Source: Thermoguttaceae bacterium
GTDB lineage: Bacteria; Planctomycetota; Planctomycetia; Pirellulales; Thermoguttaceae
Assembly: GCA_017434455.1 (NCBI GenBank)
Contig: JAFRFG010000002.1
Location: 1-44,429 of the forward strand
Length of the DNA stretch: 44,429 nt
Direction: 5' to 3'
Part shown: in pieces, positions 15,170 to 22,938 of the stretch
How positions within the stretch are numbered: the stretch's first letter is position 1
Layout of the letters: the number at the start of each line of letters is the position of its first letter
Translations under genes and position numbers: made by a program
The notes under the pieces: model-generated
Seen by the model: the letters and a program-made list of their open reading frames with translations, nothing else
The model's database searches: none
Told to the model about the DNA's origin: nothing

Positions 15170-16681
15170 ATGATGCTCAAGCGGCTTGCCCTCCCGCTTC
15201 TTTTGCTGATCTCCTCGGCTCTTTTCGCCGAGGAGATGTTCCGCGACGCGCTGATCCTCAACGAGGACAACAGCCATTTCTTCGGTACCCGTTCGTCCGA
15301 GGAAATGAGCGTCGAGGGACTCAACGCCTTCGTCGATCAGTACGCGGGAACCGCGGTGACCCACATTTTTTTCTGTGTCAACGCCAGCCGCGCCAACGTC
15401 GTCAATCCCGCTCGCGAGGCGATCTGGGAGCCGAACCGCGACGGGGTCGAGCCGACGGACGGTTGGCCGGCCAACGCCAAGCTCTTAAACGACCGCGGGA
15501 TCGATCCCTACACCGTCTGGATCGACCGCTGCCGTGAAAAAAACATCTCCCCCTGGTGCTCCGTTCGAACGAACGACCTGCACCACCTCGACGATTTAAG
15601 CAACTTCCAGCACTCCTCGTTCGTGCTGGAGCATCCTCAATTTTGGCGGGTCCCCAACGATACCGGCGGCAAACTGACCGACCGGGCGCTGAATTTCCGC
15701 CATCCCGAGGTCCGCAAGCATCTGACCGACTTCATCGATTTCCTCTTTGAGCGCTACGATTTCGATGGGATCGAGCTGGATTGGATGCGCTTCGGCTGGC
15801 ACCTCACCCCCGGCCACGAGCGGGAAGAAGCGCCGTTTCTCACCGAGGTTGTCGAGCATACGCACGAGGCGGCCGTCGCCTGGTCGGCCAAGCGCGGGCA
15901 TAAAATCGGCGTGGCGGTGCGCGTGCCGGCCGTCCCCGAGGCGGCCGCCGGTCTGGGGATGGACGCGGTCGACTGGGCGAAGAAAGGGCTGGTCGATCTG
16001 ATCGTCCCGTGCGCCTTCTTCTACTCGATGGATTTCAACGTCCCGTTCGAGGATTGGAAAGAAGCGATCGCCGGGACCGACGTCTCCCTGGCCGCCGCCT
16101 CCGAGCTGATCATCGCCTCCTTCCCCGGCGCGACGGAAACCCTCTGCACCATTGATCAGCTGCACGGTTTCGCCGCGGAGGAAAAATTCCGCGGAGCGTC
16201 CTGTATTTACCTTTTCAACTGGATGGACAGCGAAACCCTTCCGGTCAGCGAGGATCAGTACCGCCAGATGCTGCGCGACGGGTTCTCCGATACCTTCCTG
16301 GCTTCCTGCCCCCGCGAGGTTCCGCTGACCTTCCACGACACCGTCCCGCCGGGGATGAGCAACGCCGCGCAGCTGCCCAAAATCACCGACAAGCCGGTCA
16401 AGCTGGTGATCCCGACCGGACCGCCGCCGACCGGAGAAACGGGGAAGATCTTTGTCGGTCTGGCCGAGGAAAGGAACCTCGGCTCTTTCCGGGGCAAGAT
16501 GGGCGGCGCCGAACCGATCGAGAGCCAGATCGTCAAACCGAGCGATCTTCCCGGGGCCAAAAGCACGCTGATCTTCACCTTCCCCCGTGAGCTGTTCGCC
16601 GAAGGCAACAACACCTTTACGCTGACCCAAGTCAATGGGGAATCGAGCGTCGTGGTCTATGTGAAGGCGCGTTTCGATTGA
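15170..16681 (+). CDS. Secreted glycosidase-like TIM-barrel protein, paralogue 1 of 5
   Basis: Protein of 503 residues. ATG 15170 has AAGGA seven bases upstream; the next ATG (15173) gives the exact start seen in the other copies, so either may be used. A Sec signal peptide (LPLLLLISSALFA) ends before EEMFRDALILNEDNSHFFG. A TIM-barrel-like domain follows, with SPWCSVRTND and the strongly acidic strand YDFDGIELDWMRFGWHLTPG near residues 195-215, resembling the GHL10/GH18-like hydrolases where such acidic strands carry catalytic residues. The last about 130 residues look like a beta-sandwich. It groups with paralogue 2 (PFEDWKEAI, CAFFY). The family is not one I can name with certainty; a polysaccharide-active periplasmic enzyme is inferred. 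Confidence 0.75.
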   Translation: MMLKRLALPLLLLISSALFAEEMFRDALILNEDNSHFFGTRSSEEMSVEGLNAFVDQYAGTAVTHIFFCVNASRANVVNPAREAIWEPNRDGVEPTDGWPANAKLLNDRGIDPYTVWIDRCREKNISPWCSVRTNDLHHLDDLSNFQHSSFVLEHPQFWRVPNDTGGKLTDRALNFRHPEVRKHLTDFIDFLFERYDFDGIELDWMRFGWHLTPGHEREEAPFLTEVVEHTHEAAVAWSAKRGHKIGVAVRVPAVPEAAAGLGMDAVDWAKKGLVDLIVPCAFFYSMDFNVPFEDWKEAIAGTDVSLAAASELIIASFPGATETLCTIDQLHGFAAEEKFRGASCIYLFNWMDSETLPVSEDQYRQMLRDGFSDTFLASCPREVPLTFHDTVPPGMSNAAQLPKITDKPVKLVIPTGPPPTGETGKIFVGLAEERNLGSFRGKMGGAEPIESQIVKPSDLPGAKSTLIFTFPRELFAEGNNTFTLTQVNGESSVVVYVKARFD

Positions 16682-16726
16682 GTTTTTTTGTTTTTCCCAC
16701 CCCTATAGAGAAAGCACTGCCGTCCT
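16682..16726 (+). repeat. Conserved leader unit before glycosidase-like copies 2-5
   Basis: The gaps 16682-16726, 18236-18280, 19790-19833 and 21343-21388 all read T-rich, then CYCACCC, TA-rich, AAGAAAGC, RCYATYG, and ATG. This shows the duplication unit included the non-coding leader. It does not contain a clear -35/-10 pair, so these genes may be one transcript; the GAAAG element may act as a weak ribosome site. Confidence 0.65.
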
Positions 16727-18235
16727 ATGTTCAAACGGTTTGCCTTGCCGGTTCTTCTGCTGCTGTCCTCGGCCCTTTTCGCCGAGGATCCGTTCCGCGG
16801 CGCGCTGATCCTCAACGAGGACAACAGTCATTTCTTCGGAACCCGTTCCTCCGACGAAATGAACGTCGAGGGACTTAACGCCTTCGTCGATCAGTACGCC
16901 GGCACCGCGGTGACCCATATTTTTTTCTGCGTCAACGCCAGCCGCGCCAACGTCGCCAACCCCGCGCGGGAGGCGATCTGGGAACCGAACCGCGACGGGG
17001 TCACACCGACCGACCCCTGGGCGCTGAACGCCAAACTCTTAAACGACCGCGGGATCGACCCCTACACCGTCTGGATCGACCGCTGCCGCGCTCAAGGGAT
17101 CTCCCCCTGGTGCTCGGTTCGAATGAACGACCTGCACAACATCGACGACCTGAGCAACTTCCAGCACTCCTCGTTCGTCGTCGAGCATCCCCAATTTTGG
17201 CGCGTTCCCAACGAGACCGCCAAAGTCTGGAAAGATCGGGCGCTGAATTTCCGCCATCCCGAGGTCCGCAAGCATCTGACCGATTTCATCGATTTCCAGT
17301 TTGAGCATTACGATTTCGACGGAATCGAGCTGGACTGGATGCGCTTCGGCTGGCACCTGACCCCCGGCCGCGAACGGGAAGAGGCCCCCTTCCTGAGCGA
17401 GGTCGTCGAGCATACGCACAAACAGGCCCTCGTCTGGTCGGCCAAGCGCGGGCATAAAATCGGCGTGGCGGTCCGGGTGCCGGCCGTCCCCGAGGCGGCC
17501 GCCGGTCTGGGAATGGACGCGGTCGATTGGGCGAAGGAGGGGCTGGTCGATCTGATCGTCCCGTGCGCCTTCTACACCACGATGGATTTCGATGTCCCGT
17601 TTGAGAATTGGAAAGAAGCGATCACCGGGACCGGCGCCTCCCTGGCCGCCGCCTCCGAGCTGCTCGCCGTCCCCTTCCCCGGCGCGAAAGAAACCCTCTG
17701 CAGTGTCGATCAGCTGCGCGGTTTCGCCGCGGAGGAGCTATTGCGCGGAGCGAGCTGTATTTATCTTTTCAACTGGATGGACTGCGATACCCGTCCGGTC
17801 AGTGAGGAGGAGTACCACCAGATGCTGCGCGACGGTTTCTCCGACGCGTTTCTGGCCTCCTGCCCGCGTGAGGTTCCGCTGACCTTCCACGACACCGTCC
17901 CCCCGGGGATGAGCGACGGGGCGCAGCTGCCCCAAACCACCGACCAGCCGGTAACGGTAGTGATCCCGACCGGACCGCGGCCGGCCGGCCAGACGGGGCA
18001 GATCTTTGTCGGCCTGGCCGAGGAAAGAGGTATCGACTCTTTCCAAGGGACATTGGGCGGCGCCGAACCGATCCGGTGCCGCAAGGATCATTCGGGTAAC
18101 CTCCCCGGGGCCGAAACCACCCTGGTCTTTACCTTCCCCCGCGAGGCGTTCGCCGAAGGTGTCAACAGCTTTACCCTGACCCAGACCGAAGGGGACCGGA
18201 GCACCGTCGTTTACGTCAAAGCACGTTTCGAGTAA
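16727..18235 (+). CDS. Secreted glycosidase-like TIM-barrel protein, paralogue 2 of 5
   Basis: Protein of 502 residues, MFKRFALPVLLLLSSALFA signal peptide with predicted cleavage near residue 19-20. Conserved blocks are ALILNEDNSHFFG (26-38), AREAIWEPNRDG (80-91), SPWCSVRMND (126-135) and FDGIELDWMRFGWHLTPG (197-214), where Glu201 and Asp203 are the best candidates for catalytic acids. KIGVAVRVPAVPEAAAGLGMDAVDWA follows and then a C-terminal sandwich ending in STVVYVKARFE. Closest to paralogue 1. No good Shine-Dalgarno is present; instead the shared leader with GAAAGCAC precedes the ATG, as in copies 3, 4 and 5. In this copy the acidic strand and all surrounding blocks are intact, so it is probably active. 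Confidence 0.78.
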   Translation: MFKRFALPVLLLLSSALFAEDPFRGALILNEDNSHFFGTRSSDEMNVEGLNAFVDQYAGTAVTHIFFCVNASRANVANPAREAIWEPNRDGVTPTDPWALNAKLLNDRGIDPYTVWIDRCRAQGISPWCSVRMNDLHNIDDLSNFQHSSFVVEHPQFWRVPNETAKVWKDRALNFRHPEVRKHLTDFIDFQFEHYDFDGIELDWMRFGWHLTPGREREEAPFLSEVVEHTHKQALVWSAKRGHKIGVAVRVPAVPEAAAGLGMDAVDWAKEGLVDLIVPCAFYTTMDFDVPFENWKEAITGTGASLAAASELLAVPFPGAKETLCSVDQLRGFAAEELLRGASCIYLFNWMDCDTRPVSEEEYHQMLRDGFSDAFLASCPREVPLTFHDTVPPGMSDGAQLPQTTDQPVTVVIPTGPRPAGQTGQIFVGLAEERGIDSFQGTLGGAEPIRCRKDHSGNLPGAETTLVFTFPREAFAEGVNSFTLTQTEGDRSTVVYVKARFE

Positions 18236-18280
18236 AAATTCCATTTTTCCCACCCATAAAAAAGAAAGCACCATCGTCCT

Positions 18281-19789
18281 ATGTTCAAGCGGCTCCCCCT
18301 GCTGGCTCTCCTGCTGCTGTCCTCGACGCTCTTCGCGGAGGATATTTTTCATGACGCGCTGATCCTCAACGAGGACAACAGCCATTTCTTCGGCTCCCGT
18401 AAGCCCGACGATATGACGATCGAAGGGCTCCACGCCTTCGTCGATCAGTACGCCGACACCGCCGTGACCCATCTGTTCCTCAACGTCAACGCCAGCCGCG
18501 CCAACGTCGCCAACCCCGCGCGGGAGGCGATCTGGGAACCGAACCGCGACGGGGTCGAACCGACGGACGGTTGGCCGGCCAACGCCAAGATTCTTCATGA
18601 AAAGGGGATCGACCCTTACGCCGTTTGGTTCGCGCGCTGCCGTGAAAAGAACATCTCTCCCTGGTGCTCCGTGCGAATGAACGACGTGCACTGCGTCGAC
18701 GACCTGAGCAACTTTATGCACTCGATGTTCTTCGTCAAACATCCGCAGTTCTGGCGCGTCCCCAACGACGCCGGCGGCAGCTGGACCAATCGGGCGCTGA
18801 ATTTCCGTTTTCCCGAAGTCCGCAAGCATCTGACCGACTTCATCGACGAGCAATTCCGGCGGTACGATTTCGACGGGATCGAGCTGGACTGGATGCGCTT
18901 CGGCTACCACCTCACCCCCGGTCATGAGCGGGAAGAGGCCCATTTTCTCACCGAGATAGTCGAGTACACCCGCAAGGCGGCTCGTCAGTGGTCAGCTAAG
19001 CGCGGCCACAATATCGGCGTGGCGGTCCGCGTTCCGGCCGTCCCCGAGGCGGCCGCCGGTCTGGGGATGGACGCGGTCGACTGGGCGAAAAAGGATCTGG
19101 TCGATCTGATTGTCCCCTGCCCGTTCTGGACGACGATGGATTTCGATATCCCGCTGGAAGAATGGAACAAGGCGCTGGCCGGAACGGACGTTTCCCTGGC
19201 GGCGGCGGCCGAGTTCCGTGTCTTGGCGTACCCCGGCGCGGAGGCGAAACCGTGCACGGTCGATCAGCTGCACGGCTTCGCCGCGGCGGAAAAATTCCGC
19301 GGAACCACCAATATCTATCTGTTCAACTGGATGGACTGCGATACCCGTCCGGTTGAGGAAGACCAGTATCACCAGATGCTGCGTGACGGGTTCTCCAACG
19401 CGTTTTTGGCATCCTGTCCCCGCGAACTTCCGCTGACCTTCCACGATACCGTTCCGGGAGATGTCAGCAACGGGGCCCAGCTGCCCAAGAACACCGAAGA
19501 GCCGGCGGTCTTCGTGATCCCCTCCGGCCCGCGGCCAAGCAGGGATACCGGGAAGATCATCGTCGCCCTGGCCGAGGAAAGAGGTATGGGCGCTTTCCGG
19601 GCCGCGCTGGGCGGTGCCGAGCCGGTCGAATGTGAGGTACTCACCCCGAGCGATCTCCCCGGAGCCAAAACCACGCTGGCCTTTACCTTCCCCCGTGAGG
19701 CGTTCGCCGACGGGAGCAACAGCTTCACACTGACCCAGACCGAAGGGGACCGGAGCACCGTCGTTTACGTCAAGACACGTTTCGAGTAA
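18281..19789 (+). CDS. Secreted glycosidase-like TIM-barrel protein, paralogue 3 of 5
   Basis: Protein of 502 residues with signal peptide MFKRLPLLALLLLSSTLFA. It shares all blocks of the family but belongs to a second subgroup with copies 4 and 5: KPDDMTIEGLHAFVDQYADTAVTH, FGYHLTPGHEREEAHFLTE (Tyr in place of Trp after the acidic strand), CPFWTTMDFDIPLEEWNKALAGTDVSLAAAAE. In this copy HLFLNVNAS replaces HIFFCVNAS, so one cysteine is lost. It begins 45 bases after paralogue 2 with the common leader. The switch of Trp to Tyr and the CPFW motif lie next to the presumed active site, so the two subgroups may have different substrates. Confidence 0.78.
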   Translation: MFKRLPLLALLLLSSTLFAEDIFHDALILNEDNSHFFGSRKPDDMTIEGLHAFVDQYADTAVTHLFLNVNASRANVANPAREAIWEPNRDGVEPTDGWPANAKILHEKGIDPYAVWFARCREKNISPWCSVRMNDVHCVDDLSNFMHSMFFVKHPQFWRVPNDAGGSWTNRALNFRFPEVRKHLTDFIDEQFRRYDFDGIELDWMRFGYHLTPGHEREEAHFLTEIVEYTRKAARQWSAKRGHNIGVAVRVPAVPEAAAGLGMDAVDWAKKDLVDLIVPCPFWTTMDFDIPLEEWNKALAGTDVSLAAAAEFRVLAYPGAEAKPCTVDQLHGFAAAEKFRGTTNIYLFNWMDCDTRPVEEDQYHQMLRDGFSNAFLASCPRELPLTFHDTVPGDVSNGAQLPKNTEEPAVFVIPSGPRPSRDTGKIIVALAEERGMGAFRAALGGAEPVECEVLTPSDLPGAKTTLAFTFPREAFADGSNSFTLTQTEGDRSTVVYVKTRFE

Positions 19790-19833
19790 GAATACTGTTT
19801 TTCTCACCCATAACAAGAAAGCGCCATTGTACC

Positions 19834-21342
19834 ATGTTCAAGCGGCTTGCCTTTACTGTTTTTCTGCTGGCGACCTCGGCCCTTTTCGCCGAGGATATGT
19901 TCCGCGGCGCGCTGATCCTCAACGAGGACAACAGCCATTTCTTCTTCACCCGCAAGCCCGAAGATATGACGATCGAAGGGCTTCACGGCTTTGTCGATCA
20001 GTACGCCGACACCGCGGTGACCCATATCTTCTTCAACGTCAACGCCAGCCGCGCCAACGTCGCCAACCCCGCGCGGGAGGCGATCTGGGAACCGAACCGT
20101 GACGGGGTCGAACCGACCGACAATTGGCCGACCAACGCCAAGATCCTTCATCAGAAGGGGATCGACCCCTACACCGTCTGGTTCCAGCGCTGCCGAGAAA
20201 AAGGCATTTCTCCCTGGTGCTCCATCCGAATGAACGATCTGCACGACATCAATGACCTGAGCAATTTTCAGCATTCGATGTTCGTCGTCGAGCATCCCCA
20301 GTTCTGGCGTGTCCCCAACAGCTCTTCCGGGAGCTGGACCGATCGCGCGCTGAATTTCCGCCATCCGGAAGTCCGCAAACATCTGACCGATTTCATCGAC
20401 GACCAATTCCAGCGCTACGATTTCGACGGGATCGAGCTGGACTGGATGCGCTTCGGCTATCACCTCACCCCCGGTCATGAACGGGAGGAAGCCCACTTCC
20501 TCACCGAGGTGGTCGCGTATACCCGCGAGCAGGCCGCCGCCTGGTCGGCCAAACGCGGGCATAAAATCGGCGTGGCGGTCCGTGTCCCGGCTGTCCCCGA
20601 GGCGGCCGCCGGGCTGGGGATGGACGCGGTCGATTGGGCGAAAAAGGGGTTGGTCGATCTGGTCATCCCCTGCCCGTTCTGGGCCACGATGGATTTCGAC
20701 ATCCCGCTGGAACAGTGGAATCAGGCGCTGGCCGGAACCGACGTTTCTCTGGCAGCCGCGGCCGAGACCCGCGTCGAGGCGTACCCCGGGGCGGAAGCGA
20801 AGTCTTGCACGGTCGATCAGCTGCGCGGATTCGCCGCGGCGGAAAAATTCCGCGGAACCACCAACATCTATCTGTTCAATTGGTTTGACAGCGGCCCCCG
20901 TACGAACTTGGAAGACGCTTACCATACGATGCTGCGCGCCGGGTTCTGCGACACGCTGCTGGCGACCTGTCCCCGCGAGGTTCCGCTGACCTTCCACGAC
21001 ACCGTCCCGCCGGATGTCAGCAACGGGGCCCAGCTGCCCAAAAGCACCGAAGAGCCGGTCGTCTTCGTGATCCCCTCCGGCCCGCGGCCGACAGCCGATA
21101 CCGGGAAGATCATCGTCGGCCTGGCCGAGGAAAGAACAAGCGACTCTTTCCGGGGGACCCTCGGCGGCGCCGAGCCGATCGCCAAAGAGACGATCGACCC
21201 GAAGAACATCCCCGGGGCCAAAAGCGCGCTGGTCTTCACCTTTGCCCGTGAGGCGTTCGCCGACGGGGCTAACAGCTTCACGCTGACTCAGACCGAAGGG
21301 GACAAAAGTACGGCCGTCTTCGTCGCGGCGCGCTTCGAATAA
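19834..21342 (+). CDS. Secreted glycosidase-like TIM-barrel protein, paralogue 4 of 5
   Basis: Protein of 502 residues with signal peptide MFKRLAFTVFLLATSALFA. Second subgroup (MTIEGLHGFVDQYADTAVTH, FGYHLTPGHEREEAHFLTE, IPLEQWNQALAGTDVSLAAAAE). The acidic strand YDFDGIELDWMRF is unchanged. Near residue 350 LFNWFDSGPRTNLEDAYHTMLRAGFCDTLLA departs from the LFNWMDCDTRPVxEDQYHQMLRDGF of copy 3 and matches copy 5 more closely, and the end (TAVFVAARFE) is also shared with copy 5. The leader differs slightly (ACAAGAAAGCGCCATTGTACC before the ATG is the variant form). It is preceded by 44 bases of non-coding sequence. Confidence 0.78.
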   Translation: MFKRLAFTVFLLATSALFAEDMFRGALILNEDNSHFFFTRKPEDMTIEGLHGFVDQYADTAVTHIFFNVNASRANVANPAREAIWEPNRDGVEPTDNWPTNAKILHQKGIDPYTVWFQRCREKGISPWCSIRMNDLHDINDLSNFQHSMFVVEHPQFWRVPNSSSGSWTDRALNFRHPEVRKHLTDFIDDQFQRYDFDGIELDWMRFGYHLTPGHEREEAHFLTEVVAYTREQAAAWSAKRGHKIGVAVRVPAVPEAAAGLGMDAVDWAKKGLVDLVIPCPFWATMDFDIPLEQWNQALAGTDVSLAAAAETRVEAYPGAEAKSCTVDQLRGFAAAEKFRGTTNIYLFNWFDSGPRTNLEDAYHTMLRAGFCDTLLATCPREVPLTFHDTVPPDVSNGAQLPKSTEEPVVFVIPSGPRPTADTGKIIVGLAEERTSDSFRGTLGGAEPIAKETIDPKNIPGAKSALVFTFAREAFADGANSFTLTQTEGDKSTAVFVAARFE

Positions 21343-21388
21343 GCGTTTTCGTTTTTCTCACCCATAAAAAAGAAAGCACCATCGACCT

Positions 21389-22900
21389 ATGTTCAAGCGG
21401 TTTGCTTTGCCGGTTCTTCTGCTGCTGGCCTCATCGCTCTTCGCGGAAGATATCTTCCGCGACGCGCTGATCCTCAACGAAGACACCAGCCATTTCTTCG
21501 TGACGCGCACCCCCGACGAAATGACCGTCGAGGGGCTGCACGCCTTCATCGATCAGTACGCCGATACCGCGGTGACCCATATCTTCTTCTGTACCGGCGG
21601 CGGCCGCGTCAACGTCGCCGGCAGTGTTCACCAGGCGATCTGGGAACCGAACCGCGACGGGGTCGAACCGACCGAGCCGTGGGCGACCAACGCCAAGCTC
21701 CTCGACCAAAGGGGAATCGACCCTTACACCGTCTGGTTCCAGCGCTGCCGTGAAAAGGGGATCTCCCCTTGGTGCTCGATCCGAATGAACGACGTCCACT
21801 GCCTCAACGACCTGAGCAACTATATGATCGAGTCGTTCACCGTCTCTCATCCGGAGTTTTGGCGGGTTCCCAACGAGCGCGACGGGGTCTGGATCTATCG
21901 GGCGCTGAATTTCCGCCATCCCGAGGTCCGCAAGTACATGACCGATCTGATCGACGACCAATTCCAGCGGTACGATTTCGACGGGATCGAGCTGGACTGG
22001 ATGCGCTTCGGTTATCACTTCACCCCCGGTCACGAGCGGGAAGACGCCCACTTTGTGACCGAGGTCGTCGAGCATACGCGCCGGGCGGCCCGCCAATGGT
22101 CGGCCAAGCGCGGCCACCCCATCGCCGTGGCGGTCCGTGTCCCCGCCGTCCCCGAGGCGGCCGAGGGGCTGGGGATGGACGCGGTCGATTGGGCCAAAAA
22201 AGATCTGGTCGATCTGGTCATCCCCTGCCCGTTTTGGACCACGACCGACTTTGACATTCCGCTGGAACAGTGGAATCAGGCCCTGGCCGGAACAAACGTT
22301 TCTCTGGCGGCCGCCGCCGAGGTCCGTGTCGAGGCGTACCCCGGCGCCGAGGCGATCTCCTGCACGGTCGATCAGCTGCGCGGCTTCGCCGCGGCGGAAA
22401 AATTCCGCGGAACGACCAACATCTATCTGTTCAACTGGATGGACAGCGGCACTCCCCTGAACATGGAGGACGCGTACCATACGATGCTGCGCGAAGGATT
22501 CTCCGACACCTTCCTGGCGACCTGTCCCCGTGAGGTTCCGCTGACCTTCCACGACACCGTTCCCCCGGGTGTCGATAGCGGGGCCCAGCTCCCCAAAAGC
22601 ACCGAGGAACCGGCCGTCTTCACTATCCCCTCCGGCCCGCGGCCCAGCGGGGAGACCGGAAAGATCATCGTCGGACTGGCCGAAGAGGGGACACAGGGCA
22701 AAACCTTCCGGGCCGCGCTGGGCGGCGCCGAACCGATAGCTCAAGAGACGATCGCCCCGGATAACATACCCGGGGCCAAAAGCGCGCTGGTCTTTACCTT
22801 CGCCCGCGAGGCGTTCGCCGACGGAAATAACAGCTTTACGCTGACTCAGACCGAAGGGGACAAAAGCACGGCCGTCTTCGTCGCGGCACGCTTCGAATAA
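21389..22900 (+). CDS. Secreted glycosidase-like TIM-barrel protein, paralogue 5 of 5
   Basis: Protein of 503 residues, signal peptide MFKRFALPVLLLLASSLFA. It is the most divergent copy: FFCTGGGRVNVAGSVHQAIWEPNRDG replaces the NASRANVANPAREAIWEP of the other four, NYMIESFTVSHPEFW replaces the NFQHS..EHPQFW block, and RKYMTDLIDDQF replaces RKHLTDFID. The core YDFDGIELDWMRFGYHFTPG is kept. The changes cluster in loops likely to line the active-site cleft, suggesting altered specificity rather than decay, as there is no stop or frameshift. It ends the array; the next gene is convergent on the minus strand 38 bases away, and no strong terminator is visible between them. Confidence 0.78.
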   Translation: MFKRFALPVLLLLASSLFAEDIFRDALILNEDTSHFFVTRTPDEMTVEGLHAFIDQYADTAVTHIFFCTGGGRVNVAGSVHQAIWEPNRDGVEPTEPWATNAKLLDQRGIDPYTVWFQRCREKGISPWCSIRMNDVHCLNDLSNYMIESFTVSHPEFWRVPNERDGVWIYRALNFRHPEVRKYMTDLIDDQFQRYDFDGIELDWMRFGYHFTPGHEREDAHFVTEVVEHTRRAARQWSAKRGHPIAVAVRVPAVPEAAEGLGMDAVDWAKKDLVDLVIPCPFWTTTDFDIPLEQWNQALAGTNVSLAAAAEVRVEAYPGAEAISCTVDQLRGFAAAEKFRGTTNIYLFNWMDSGTPLNMEDAYHTMLREGFSDTFLATCPREVPLTFHDTVPPGVDSGAQLPKSTEEPAVFTIPSGPRPSGETGKIIVGLAEEGTQGKTFRAALGGAEPIAQETIAPDNIPGAKSALVFTFAREAFADGNNSFTLTQTEGDKSTAVFVAARFE

Positions 22901-22938
22901 GTACTAGATACCAGATCTATAAGAAGGAAAGAGGTATT

